Below, one piece after another: positions 17,760-25,725 of a DNA stretch of 64,000 nt. The notes beneath the pieces are model-generated. The model made no database searches, was not told the DNA's origin, and was given only the letters and a program-made list of their open reading frames with translations. The position numbers and the translations under genes are program-made. The DNA comes from Phycisphaerales bacterium (GTDB taxonomy: Bacteria > Planctomycetota > Phycisphaerae > Phycisphaerales > UBA1924). Each line of letters opens with the position of its first letter. Position 1 is the stretch's first letter. The stretch lies in contig JAIEUA010000008.1 of assembly GCA_019744815.1 (NCBI GenBank), positions 186,001 to 250,000 of the forward strand. Direction: 5' to 3'.

Positions 17760-19349
17760 ATGCTCGCACGCAGCACTTGTCTCGTCGTTCTCGCGGGTCT
17801 TCCGGCCGCCGCGCTCGCCGCCCCCGTCATCTACAACCTCGGCATCCTCCCCGGCGGCACCGAGTCCCGGGGCTCGGCCGTCAGCCACGACGCCACCTAT
17901 GTCACCGGTTCCGCCGACGTGATCGTCGGTCAGTCCGTCATTTACCATGCCTTCCGCTGGAGCATCCCCAGCGGCATGGTCGACCTGGGCATCCCCGCTT
18001 CGGTGTCTTTCTCCGCCGGCAACTCAATGGACCACGCCGGACTCGGCGTCGCCGGCAACGGCGGCAACAAGCTCTTCCGCTGGACCGTTAGCGGCGGGCC
18101 GCAGAACCTCGGCCTGCTCCCCGGCGCGATCGGCGGCGGGCTCGCCACCGGCATCAGCGGCGACACCACGATCGTCGTCGGCTGGAGCGGCGCTGCCGAC
18201 GGCAACATCTACGGCGTGAAGTGGACCAGCCCCGGCACCATGATCCAGCTCCCCTCGCTCCCCGGCGGCGCGTTCGGAAACTCCGCCTACGGCATCAGCT
18301 CCGACGGCTCCATCATCGTCGGTGGCAGCACCTGGACCGGCAGCGGCTACCGCGCCTGCCGCTGGCTGCCCGGCAACGTCATCCAGAACCTCGGCGCGCT
18401 CCCCAGCGCGACCGACTCGCGGGCCTACGCCATCAGCAAGACCAACGGCGTCATCGTCGGCGATTGCCAGATCCCCACCGGCGACCGCATGTTCCGCTAC
18501 GTCGGCGCGATGCAGAACCTCGGCACGCCGCTGGGAACGACCGACTCGTACGCCAAGAGCACCAACTACGACGGCAAGGTCGTCACCGGCCGCGCCAAGA
18601 TCGCGACCAACACCTACCGCGCCGCGTACTGGAGCATCGACGTCGGCATCAAGGACCTCGCAGCGTGGGTCACCTCACTCGGTGGCAACCTCACCGGCTG
18701 GGTCCTGCTCGAAGCCTGGGGCGTCTCCAACGACGGCTCCGCCATCGCCGGCACCGGCACCTTCAACGGCGCGACCCGCGCGTTCCTCATCAAGGGCCTG
18801 CCCTGCCCCAGCACCGCGACGATCGTGACCGATCCGATCAACACCGCTGTGTGCGCCGCACCAACCTCGAGCGCGTCGCTCGCGATGACGATCGATGCTC
18901 CCGGCGATGTGACGTATCAATGGAGCGTCGAATCGCCCCCAAACAGCGGCGTCTTCGAGCCCATCACCGGCCCGACCTACGCCGACACCACCGGACTGAC
19001 CTTCGAGGTCGCCGGCTGGGAAGGCCCCGAGATCACCATCACCGGCGCTCGCGCCCCATCGTGGATCAAGGACATCAAGGTCGTCGTCGGCGTCACCAAC
19101 CCCTGCGGCACGGTGAACACCAGCGTCGCCCGCGTCGCTCTCTGCACCGCCGATCTCACCTGCGACCTGCAGGTCGACGACGCCGACTTCGTGCAATTCG
19201 CCAACGCCTACAACGACCTGCTCTGCCCCGAGGGAACGCCCGGCCTGCCGCCGTCCTGTCCCGGCGACCTGAATCAGGACTCGTTCGTGGACGATGCCGA
19301 CTTCGTGCTCTTCGCCGAGGCGTACAACGCGCTCTTGTGCGTGAGCTGA
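17760..19349 (+). CDS. Secreted HAF-repeat protein with dockerin-like tail
   Basis: A 529-residue relative of the preceding gene product: signal peptide (MLARSTCLVVLAGLPAAALAA), about six HAF repeats (YGISSDGSIIVGGS, YAISKTNGVIVGDC and similar) up to about residue 355, an Ig/beta-sandwich stretch with several Cys, and a dockerin-like pair at 462-529. The first repeat (DLTCDLQVDDADF) has lost the usual Asp/Asn spacing of the calcium loop while the second (DLNQDSFVDDADF) is closer to consensus. AGGAG precedes the ATG. With 15070 and 16042 it forms a run of three co-directional secreted, dockerin-bearing genes with separate terminators. Confidence 0.85.
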   Translation: MLARSTCLVVLAGLPAAALAAPVIYNLGILPGGTESRGSAVSHDATYVTGSADVIVGQSVIYHAFRWSIPSGMVDLGIPASVSFSAGNSMDHAGLGVAGNGGNKLFRWTVSGGPQNLGLLPGAIGGGLATGISGDTTIVVGWSGAADGNIYGVKWTSPGTMIQLPSLPGGAFGNSAYGISSDGSIIVGGSTWTGSGYRACRWLPGNVIQNLGALPSATDSRAYAISKTNGVIVGDCQIPTGDRMFRYVGAMQNLGTPLGTTDSYAKSTNYDGKVVTGRAKIATNTYRAAYWSIDVGIKDLAAWVTSLGGNLTGWVLLEAWGVSNDGSAIAGTGTFNGATRAFLIKGLPCPSTATIVTDPINTAVCAAPTSSASLAMTIDAPGDVTYQWSVESPPNSGVFEPITGPTYADTTGLTFEVAGWEGPEITITGARAPSWIKDIKVVVGVTNPCGTVNTSVARVALCTADLTCDLQVDDADFVQFANAYNDLLCPEGTPGLPPSCPGDLNQDSFVDDADFVLFAEAYNALLCVS

Positions 19350-19389
19350 TCCCCGGCGCGGTTCGCAAACCCACCAGCCAAAAGCAACA

Positions 19390-19414
19390 CCGCCCCGGTG
19401 GTGGGCCGGGGCGG
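19390..19414. terminator. Hairpin, probable bidirectional terminator
   Basis: CCGCCCCGG / CCGGGGCGG form a 9-bp stem with a 7-nt loop, 40 bp past the 17760 gene. On the minus strand it is followed by TGTTGCTTTTGG, so it may end a minus-strand transcript coming from mraZ as well. Confidence 0.6.
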
Positions 19415-19989
19415 CGTCGTGTTCGGCAACGGGATTGGTGGTGGTGGGAGTGGACGCCCCGTCGCCTTGTGGTGACCTCTGGTGGGAAGGCACCATCCTG
19501 GCGGCAGACGGAAAACGCACGTCCTGCCTTGCTTGTTGGCGGAGCACGCGTGCCTCGAACGAGGTCGCTGCAGTCTCCGCCGAAAGTGCCGGGGCGTGCT
19601 TTCGCACAACACGGCGTGGATCCTGTCTTCGGCTCCGTTCCGACCGTCCTTGGTCGGGGCCTCTCGGTGACGCGGGGGGGTGGAGACCGGCGCATCCTTG
19701 CGCCGCGAGGCAATTCCCTTCGCAGATCCCCGCGCCGGAGAGGGTCCGGCGCCGAAAACAATCACTTGCTTGTCTGCCCCATCCACCGCCTTTGCGAGCG
19801 GTGGGGAGGGGCCGAATCCCAGGCGGCGAGTCTCCTCGCACACCGCGGGCCAAACGAGCCAGCAAGCCGGGCCGGCAAACCGGGCCGATGCAACGGCTTA
19901 CGCCGTCCGACCCCAACCGACGCGGCCCTCCTGGCGGCCGAACTCGTCGGAGGACTGAGAGGGGCTGACCCGCCGCGGCTCGGCGCTCT
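19415..19989 (-). other. Hairpin-rich non-coding stretch downstream of mraZ
   Basis: There are 575 bp with no credible gene. It is dense in perfect short hairpins: GGCGCA/TGCGCC (19690), CCACCGC/GCGGTGG (19783-19804), ACGGC/GCCGT (19893-19906), CCGACC/GGTCGG and others, some with loops of 4 nt. The RNase P, tmRNA, 6S and SRP signatures I know are not visible. It may be a long structured leader/trailer of the mraZ transcript or an unknown RNA. Confidence 0.4.
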
Positions 19990-20466
19990 TCAGCTCTTCC
20001 CGGCGTCCGTGCCGCGCCAGCGTGGCAGGCTCTCCGCCAGCGTGGGCATCTTCTGGAACCGGTCCTTCAAACTCTGCATCCATGCTCGCCCCCTGACTTC
20101 CAGGCGGTCCCGGACACCGATCACGACGACCTCGTTCGGGATCTCCGACAGTTCCAGGTGCAGCTTCGGCAGGGTCAGTCGCCCCGCCGAATCCGGCTCG
20201 ATCCGCTCCGCAAGCGAGAAGAAATCCGCTTCGAGCGTGGCTTGATCCGAAGCCGGCATCAGCGTCTCGCGTCCCGCGTTCTGCAGGTTGCTCAATCGCT
20301 CGAACGTGCCTTCCGGATACAGCCTCAGGAGCTTCCCGTCCGCCCACGGCACGACGATCCATGCCTTGCCGTGTTCGGAGTCGTTCCACTGCCCCCGGTA
20401 CTTTGCCGGAATGGCCAGACGCTGCTTCGCGTCGATGGTCAGTTCGGCGTGCCCGGTAAACAGCAA
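19990..20466 (-). CDS. mraZ: Transcriptional regulator MraZ
   Basis: A 158-residue protein with the MraZ double AbrB-like fold. The first half has GHAELTIDAKQRLAIPAKYR, the second DSAGRLTLPKLHLELSEI, the two diagnostic repeats. MraZ forms ring-shaped octamers or dodecamers that bind tandem repeats and usually represses the division and cell wall (dcw) cluster, of which it is the first gene. Here no dcw gene follows; a 640-bp non-coding stretch does. The start is TTG (TTGCTGTTTACC), chosen because homologs start with a short M-L-F-x-G. The operator at 20551-20590 shows it controls itself. Confidence 0.93.
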   Translation of the reverse strand: MLFTGHAELTIDAKQRLAIPAKYRGQWNDSEHGKAWIVVPWADGKLLRLYPEGTFERLSNLQNAGRETLMPASDQATLEADFFSLAERIEPDSAGRLTLPKLHLELSEIPNEVVVIGVRDRLEVRGRAWMQSLKDRFQKMPTLAESLPRWRGTDAGKS

Positions 20467-20547
20467 GGAAGCCCCCGACCGATGTCACTGGTGAGTTCCC
20501 GCGTCGGTCCAACGGGACGACCTGTTCGCCCTCGTTCCGACTTGGGA

Positions 20548-20590
20548 AGATTACCCACTTCTCGACACTTTGCAACACTTGGCCCCACTT
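20548..20590 (-). promoter_or_regulatory. mraZ promoter overlapped by four MraZ-box repeats
   Basis: On the minus strand four direct repeats with a 10-bp period stand in a row: AAGTGGGGCC, AAGTGTTGCA, AAGTGTCGAG and AAGTGGGTAA (20590 down to 20551). The AAGTGKNNNN pattern and period equal the known MraZ box. TTGCAA (20570-20575) and TAATCT (20548-20553), 16 bp apart, form a promoter inside the repeats, so binding must block it. Confidence 0.85.
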
Positions 20591-20754
20591 GAGCTGCAAA
20601 TTGTGCAGAAGTTCACATCTATGTGGATAGCTGTGGACAACGTGTCGTCACGCGCAATCCCTGCGCCGGATTCCGGGACTTTGCGTCCTTGGGAGTTCTG
20701 TGCAAGTCACTGGGTCTCCTTGGGTTACGCCCGCGGCGAGCCGACTTTGAGAGC

Positions 20755-21228
20755 GTGATCGAGTACCTCCCGCTGCCCGAGAGTCGACGCTCGGACGCGC
20801 TGGCGGCCCTCTCTTTCCTGCCGACGGGATGCTTCGTCATCGCGTCCGGCTTCGAGGGGGCCCGCGCGGGGGTGGTCGCACGCGCCGCCACGGTGGTCGC
20901 GGACGATCCGCTGCTGATCTGCGTCTCGTTGAAACGGGGTCACTGGATCGAGCCGCTGATCCGTGACAGCCGTGCCTTTGCGCTCAGCGTGATCGATCGG
21001 GACGACAAGTTCAGCCTGAAGAAGTTCTGTGACGACGCGCCGCGGGAGCAGGACCCGTTCGACTGCACGCCGTGGGAATCGCTGCAGAGCCAGTCCCCGA
21101 TCCTCAAGCGGGCGTCGGTGGGCTTCGACTGCGAGGTGGTCCGCCGCGTGGATCTGGAGGCCGACTGCTCGCTGATTGTCGGCCGCGTCATCGACGTGCG
21201 GCTGGGCGCGACGCAGAACGGGAAGTGA
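20755..21228 (+). CDS. Flavin reductase-like FMN-binding protein
   Basis: A 157-residue split-barrel flavoprotein of the flavin reductase/flavoredoxin group: LSFLPTGCFVIASG at the start, ARAATVVADDPLLICVSL (the FMN-binding strand), SRAFALSVI, and a C-terminal RRVDLEADCSLIVGRVIDVRLG. Members reduce FMN with NAD(P)H or act as redox carriers. I prefer the GTG at 20755, which gives the normal family length; the frame stays open to a GTG at 20623, but the 44 extra residues are not family-like. Divergent from mraZ. Confidence 0.75.
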   Translation: MIEYLPLPESRRSDALAALSFLPTGCFVIASGFEGARAGVVARAATVVADDPLLICVSLKRGHWIEPLIRDSRAFALSVIDRDDKFSLKKFCDDAPREQDPFDCTPWESLQSQSPILKRASVGFDCEVVRRVDLEADCSLIVGRVIDVRLGATQNGK

Positions 21229-21243
21229 GTCCAACAGGAAGCT

Positions 21244-21437
21244 GGGTGCCAGAGTTTGGCCGCTCTGGGACACGCCGTGTGATCGGAAGTTCAATGCGCA
21301 GTCCGGCACTGCTTGACCGCCGAGCCGGTCCAGCAGTGGCACCCGACCAGCTGAACGGAGCGTCGCGGCCGCGTCGCAGGCTCGCCGCACTTGCAGGCCG
21401 CATCAGTCGCGCCGTGCAAGGCCGCGGTGGACTGATG
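21244..21437. repeat. Intergenic repeat cluster with CATCAGTC hairpin, copy 2
   Basis: A unit bounded by GGGTGCCA (21244-21251) and TGGCACCC (21337-21344) is followed by the CATCAGTC...GACTGATG hairpin (21401-21437), whose left arm and flank are identical over more than 20 bp to the copy at 5455-5476. This fills the 308-bp space between the flavin reductase and the 21537 gene. No gene is visible in it. Confidence 0.65.
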
Positions 21438-21536
21438 GCACCCACTGACACGCGTCTTTTCGCGAGATCAAGGGGCCGACGATTGGACGATTGGTGCAGG
21501 GAATCGAACCCACCCCACGCTGCTACGCGGGTTGGC

Positions 21537-21914
21537 TTAGCCCTGCGCGTCGAAGACGCGGCCCAGCGCCACGCCGGTGGCGGCGGTGTTGCGGTCGCCC
21601 GGCTGGCCGAACATCGAGAGCGTGCCGCGGGCGGTGTAGGTCGAGCCCGCCGGAGGGGTCGGAGTCGCCGGATTTGCGGGCGTCTTCACGGCGGAGCCCG
21701 CGACCGTTGCCGCGGCGAGCTTGCTGACCGACGCCGCGAGCTTCTCGGGACGTGCGATCGCGACCTTATCGACCACCGCATCGGCACGCCGGATCGAGTC
21801 GAACGACTGGGTGTTCCCGTTCTGGGCTGAGACGTTGGTGCTCGGGGCCTTGCGGTTCGCCGCGGCCTGGTACGCGCCGGCGAGTCGGAGAGCGTTGGGA
21901 TCGATCCGCGTCAT
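21537..21914 (-). CDS. Small hypothetical protein
   Basis: A 125-residue protein of low complexity rich in Ala, Val, Thr and Pro. It starts MTRIDPNALRLAGAYQAAAN, has a helical middle (VVDKVAIARPEKLAASVSKL) and a proline-rich linker followed by GTLSMFGQPGDRNTAATGVALGRVFDAQG. No signal peptide or membrane helix is seen. I do not recognise the family; codon use and the clean start and stop make it a probable gene. It lies downstream of the ankyrin gene, beyond that gene's terminator. Confidence 0.5.
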   Translation of the reverse strand: MTRIDPNALRLAGAYQAAANRKAPSTNVSAQNGNTQSFDSIRRADAVVDKVAIARPEKLAASVSKLAAATVAGSAVKTPANPATPTPPAGSTYTARGTLSMFGQPGDRNTAATGVALGRVFDAQG

Positions 21915-22044
21915 GCGTCGGGTTCCGTCGCGAGGGCGAGTGGGTGATCGCGTCCGTGCGATCGAGGCGGGCAGCATAGTGGACGCGGCCTCGGTCGTGG
22001 GGGATGCTCGTGCAACTTCGGTGTGAATCGCTCGCTCCATACCC

Positions 22045-22083
22045 GACCAAAAACGAAAACCCCGCGCATCGGTTGCGCGGGGT
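22045..22083 (-). terminator. Terminator of the ankyrin gene
   Basis: A perfect 10-bp stem ACCCCGCGCA / TGCGCGGGGT with a 5-nt loop, followed on the minus strand by TTTCGTTTTTGG. It is 70 bp past the stop codon. Confidence 0.85.
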
Positions 22084-22151
22084 CGTATGAACGCAGTCCT
22101 TGTTGTGCTCCGTCGACGCACAGGCGGGACGCCCGTGCCGCTGGGTGATCC

Positions 22152-23075
22152 TCACTTCGCCTTCTGCAGGAGCTCCGCGACCGCCTTGCCGGCGTCGTCG
22201 GCACGTCGGTTGGCCCAGTCGAGGGCCGTCGCGCCGTCCTTGTCCTTGAGCGAGACCTTGGCGCCGAGTGCGAGCAGCGTCTTCACTTTCTCGGCGTCGC
22301 CGCGATCGGCGGCGATCATCAGCGCGGTGAGGCCGGCGGCGGATTGCGCGTCGAGGTTGCCGCCGCGCTTCTGGATCATCTCCAGGGCCGCGATGGGGGC
22401 ATCGCTCTCGGCGGCCATGTGGATCGGGGTGAGGCCGTCGAGGTCGGCGTCGTTGACGCCGGCGCCCGCGTTGAGCAGGGCCTCGACCTTTTCCTTGTTC
22501 CCGGTGCGGATGGCGGTCATGAGCGCGGTGTGATTCCACTTGTTCTTGGCGTTGATGTCGGCGCCGGACTTGATGAGCAGGTCGACGCTCTTGGCTTCGC
22601 CGCGGGCCGCGGCCATGATCAGCGCGGTGAAGTTGGCCTCGTCGCGGGCGTTCTTCTCCGCCCCGGCGTCGAGCAGCCGCTGCACCATCGCGGGCGAGCC
22701 CCAGCCCGCGGCCCAGATCAGGGCCGAGCGTCCGTCGCGGCTGCGGGCCTCGAGCTGCGGCTTGGCTGCGAGCAGGATCTCGGCCGCCTTCTCCTGACCC
22801 GCGAAGATCGCGGTCATGAGGGGCGTCATGCCGCGCTGGGCGAGCGGGCCGTCTTCCAGACCGCTGTCGATCTTGGCTCCGGCCTTGAGCTGGGCCTCGA
22901 GGCCGGCGATGTTGCCGGCTTCGGCCAAGGCGTGGAGCGACACGCCGGTGACCGAGGCCGACGGCGCGGCGCCGACGTCCTGAGGCAACTGACGGATGGA
23001 GTAGTACAGCACGGCTCCGGCGGCCGCCAGAGCGCCGACGGTGATGATGAACGAGAACGGCTTGCGATCGGACAT
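22152..23075 (-). CDS. Membrane-anchored ankyrin repeat protein
   Basis: A 307-residue protein with an N-terminal membrane helix (FSFIITVGALAAAGAVLYYSI) and then seven ankyrin repeats (residues about 45-305): examples are GMTPLMTAIFAGQEKAAEIL, HTALMTAIRTGNKEKVEALL and GLTALMIAADRGDAEKVKTL. The repeats probably face the periplasm and serve protein-protein contact. No enzymatic domain. The gene is alone, with its own terminator, and there is an SD-poor start at the first ATG after the upstream repeat region. Confidence 0.88.
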   Translation of the reverse strand: MSDRKPFSFIITVGALAAAGAVLYYSIRQLPQDVGAAPSASVTGVSLHALAEAGNIAGLEAQLKAGAKIDSGLEDGPLAQRGMTPLMTAIFAGQEKAAEILLAAKPQLEARSRDGRSALIWAAGWGSPAMVQRLLDAGAEKNARDEANFTALIMAAARGEAKSVDLLIKSGADINAKNKWNHTALMTAIRTGNKEKVEALLNAGAGVNDADLDGLTPIHMAAESDAPIAALEMIQKRGGNLDAQSAAGLTALMIAADRGDAEKVKTLLALGAKVSLKDKDGATALDWANRRADDAGKAVAELLQKAK

Positions 23076-23166
23076 GGGAGGACTCCCGGCGGGCCAAGGC
23101 CGGATGCCCCGGCCCGATACCCAAAGACTATCACACAGACGGGGGCGGCGGGAGGGGGTTGCGCGG

Positions 23167-23201
23167 AAAGCTCAAAGCGGCAAAGCTCAAAGCAGCAAAT
23201 C
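23167..23201 (+). repeat. AAAGCTCAAAGCAGC tandem repeat, intergenic copy
   Basis: Two tandem 15-bp words (one base different in the first) followed by AAATC. This is the non-coding twin of the repeat inside purM at 14463-14498, in the same orientation. Confidence 0.85.
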
Positions 23202-23240
23202 AAGGCGAACCAGCAGGTTGTCTGTTTGAACACCCAACGA

Positions 23241-23268
23241 AAACACCCGCGCCCATGCGCGGGTGTTT
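23241..23268 (-). terminator. Terminator of the EF-G-like gene
   Basis: A perfect 12-bp stem AAACACCCGCGC / GCGCGGGTGTTT with a CCAT loop, 60 bp past the stop at 23327. Between the stop and the hairpin lies a CCTAAGT word repeated three times (23285-23308). Confidence 0.75.
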
Positions 23269-23326
23269 AGACCTCAAACCTCAGCCCTAAGTCCTAAGTC
23301 CTAAGACCCAAGCCCTCACCCCTCTC

Positions 23327-25441
23327 CTACTCCCCGTCATCATGCGGCTTGTACGCCGCCACCACCGCGGCCTGGACTTGCGGCGGGGTGTGCTCGTCAT
23401 GGCTGTACTCCATGCTGAACGTGCCGGCGCCGCCGGTCATGCTCTTGAGCTCGTTGGCATAGTTGTTGAGTTCGCCCAGCGGCGCGACGGCACGCACCAG
23501 GCAGGTGTCGCCCGATTGCACCAGCGAGTCCTGGACTCGACCGCGCTTGGTGGAGAGGTGCCCGGCGATGTCGCCCATGTAGCGGCTCGGGGCCGTCACC
23601 TCGACCATCACGAACGGCTCGAGCAGCTTGGGCTTGGCCTTCGCGACGGCGTCGATGAACGCCTTCTTGCCCGCGGTGATGAACGCGATCTCCTTGCTGT
23701 CGACGTCGTGGTACTTGCCGTCGTAGAGCGCCACGCGGATGCCCTGCATCGGATAGCCGGCGAACGCGCCGGCATCCAGCACCTGCTTCACGCCTTTTTC
23801 GACCGCCGGCCAGTACTGCCGGGGCACCGTGCCGCCGACGACCTCGGAGACGAACTCGAAACCGGTGGGGTGATCGGTGGGGAGCGGCTCGATGCGGAGG
23901 AACACCTCGCCGAACTGGCCCGCGCCGCCGGTCTGCTTGCGGTGGCGGTGATGCCCGTCGGCCTTGCTGGTGATGGTCTCCTTGTACGCGACCTTGGGTT
24001 GGCTGGTGACGAGATCGATGTTGTACTGCTTCTTGAACTTCTCGCACACGATCCGCAGGTGCAGCTCGCCCAGGCCGCGCATGACGGTCTGGTTCGTCGC
24101 CGCGATGCGATCGATCCGCAGGCTCGGGTCCTCGGCCATCAACTTGTGCGCCGCGGATGAGAACTTGGTCTCGTCCGCGAGGTTCTTGAGCTGGATCGCC
24201 AGCCCGTACAGCGGCTTGGGCAACGGCAGCGGGCGCAGATGCACCGTGCTCGCCTCGGCGGCTTCGTGCAGGATGCCGTTGAAGTGGAGTTCATCTACCT
24301 TGCTGATCGCCGCGATCTCGCCCGGGCCGACTTCGCTCACCTCGACGTGCTCCTTGCCCTGGAGCTTGAAGAGATGCCCGACGCGGAAGGGTTTGTTGTT
24401 GTCGTCGATGTAGAGCTCTTGCTTGTGCTTGATGGTGCCGCTGTGCACGCGGAAGATGCCGAGCTTGCCGACGAAGGCGTCGGTGGTGATCTTGAACACG
24501 TGCGCGATGACCTTGCCCTTGGGGTCGGGCCGCGGCACGTAGTCTTCTTCGAGCGGCTGGCCGTTCTCGTCTTCGCCTTTGCGGATCGCCAGCTCCGGCG
24601 GCAGAACTTCCAGCGGGCTCGGGCACAGGCTCGCGAAGACGTGCAGCAAGTCGTCCACTCCCGCGCCGGTCTTGGCCGAGACAAAGCAGATCGGCACCAG
24701 GTGCGCCTCGCCCAGCGCCTTCTCGAACGCGGCGTGCAGCTTCTCCGGGTCAAACCCCGCGCCCTCGCCCTTCTCAAGGTACTCCATCGTCAGCTCTTCA
24801 TCGACCTCGATCACCTGCTCGACGATGTTCTTGTGCGCCTCGTGCACGCTGGAGAAGTCGGTCTGATCCCCCGCGCTGTCGTGCCCGTCGTGCTCGAAGA
24901 CGTTGATGACCTTCTTGCCCTTGAGCGTGGGCAGGTTGATCGGCAGGCAGATGTTCCCGAACGTTTCGCGGATCTGGGCGACCAGGTCGGGCAGACCATC
25001 GGCGTTCTCTTCGATCTTGTTGATGATGATCATCCGCGGGATCTTGCGATCCCCCGCGACGGTCATGAGACGCCGCACGGTGGAGTCGATGCCCTTGTGG
25101 GCGTCGATCACGACCGCGACGGTCTCGACCGCGGGAAAGCACGCGATGGCGTGCCCGAGGAAATCGACCAGCCCCGGCGTGTCGATCAGGTGGACCTCGT
25201 GCCCCTCGTAGTCAAAGTGCACGAACGCGGGCTGCAGCGAGTGCTTGTGGTGCTTTTCTTCTTCGGTGTAATCGCTGACGGTGTTGCCTTCCTCAACAGA
25301 ACCGGCGCGGGTGAGCGCGCCGGTGGAAAACAAAAGCTTCTCGGTGAGTGTCGTCTTGCCGCTGCCGCCAGACCCGACGAGGCAGATGTTGCGCACGTCG
25401 GCGACGGAGCGGGCGGATGCAGATCCATGAGAATTGGACAT
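23327..25441 (-). CDS. Elongation factor G-like GTPase
   Basis: A 704-residue EF-G-type protein. GTPase motifs: G1 GSGGSGKTT, G3 LIDTPGLVDF, G4 as NKIE rather than NKxD, and domains II to V follow (KPLYGLAI, GLGELHLRI, GFEFVSEVVGG, ITAPSRYMGDIAG). True EF-G has NKMD; the NKIE and divergent switch regions place this in the EF-G-like (EF-G II) group, whose members are non-essential and may act in ribosome recycling or other functions. The ATG at 25441 gives an N-terminus SNSHGSASARSVADVRNICL typical of the group; upstream frame is not conserved-looking. It stands alone. Confidence 0.9.
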   Translation of the reverse strand: MSNSHGSASARSVADVRNICLVGSGGSGKTTLTEKLLFSTGALTRAGSVEEGNTVSDYTEEEKHHKHSLQPAFVHFDYEGHEVHLIDTPGLVDFLGHAIACFPAVETVAVVIDAHKGIDSTVRRLMTVAGDRKIPRMIIINKIEENADGLPDLVAQIRETFGNICLPINLPTLKGKKVINVFEHDGHDSAGDQTDFSSVHEAHKNIVEQVIEVDEELTMEYLEKGEGAGFDPEKLHAAFEKALGEAHLVPICFVSAKTGAGVDDLLHVFASLCPSPLEVLPPELAIRKGEDENGQPLEEDYVPRPDPKGKVIAHVFKITTDAFVGKLGIFRVHSGTIKHKQELYIDDNNKPFRVGHLFKLQGKEHVEVSEVGPGEIAAISKVDELHFNGILHEAAEASTVHLRPLPLPKPLYGLAIQLKNLADETKFSSAAHKLMAEDPSLRIDRIAATNQTVMRGLGELHLRIVCEKFKKQYNIDLVTSQPKVAYKETITSKADGHHRHRKQTGGAGQFGEVFLRIEPLPTDHPTGFEFVSEVVGGTVPRQYWPAVEKGVKQVLDAGAFAGYPMQGIRVALYDGKYHDVDSKEIAFITAGKKAFIDAVAKAKPKLLEPFVMVEVTAPSRYMGDIAGHLSTKRGRVQDSLVQSGDTCLVRAVAPLGELNNYANELKSMTGGAGTFSMEYSHDEHTPPQVQAAVVAAYKPHDDGE

Positions 25442-25725
25442 GGGTTCCTTTCCGGCCGCGGGCGAGTGGAATGGGGCGACGCGCGGGTTGGTGATGGAAC
25501 CGAAGAAGCCAGGAACCCGACGCCGAAGCCCGAAAGACTCGCGTGCGGCCCAATGGCCCTCGCCCAAGACAGATCGCGGAGCAACACACGCCGCGAGGTG
25601 TCGGAGGCGAGGACTCATCGCATTCTACCTGTTGCATCGGCCCCGTGGAAGGCCTGCAAGTGCGGTTGTTGCACAGAAAACAAGATCGCTTTGCCCGAGA
25701 ATGAACCCGTTGGTAATCTGGTCGT

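Noticed and set aside
19415..19989. RNase P RNA, tmRNA or SRP RNA behind mraZ
   Set aside because: The conserved core words of these RNAs are not found on either strand.
18221..20245. A 674-codon open frame on the plus strand
   Set aside because: Arginine-rich and low in complexity, it is a shadow of the HAF-repeat gene and crosses the terminator, the hairpin-rich gap and mraZ.
20623..20754. Longer start (GTG 20623) for the flavin reductase gene
   Set aside because: The extra 44 residues are not family-like and the start would lie inside the DnaA-box-like words next to the mraZ operator.
21494..21515. tRNA or tmRNA 3' end on the minus strand (GGGTTCGATTCCC then TGCACCA)
   Set aside because: Only three of five T-stem pairs form and there is no matching acceptor 5' half, D arm or anticodon arm upstream; the upstream DNA is the end of a protein gene.
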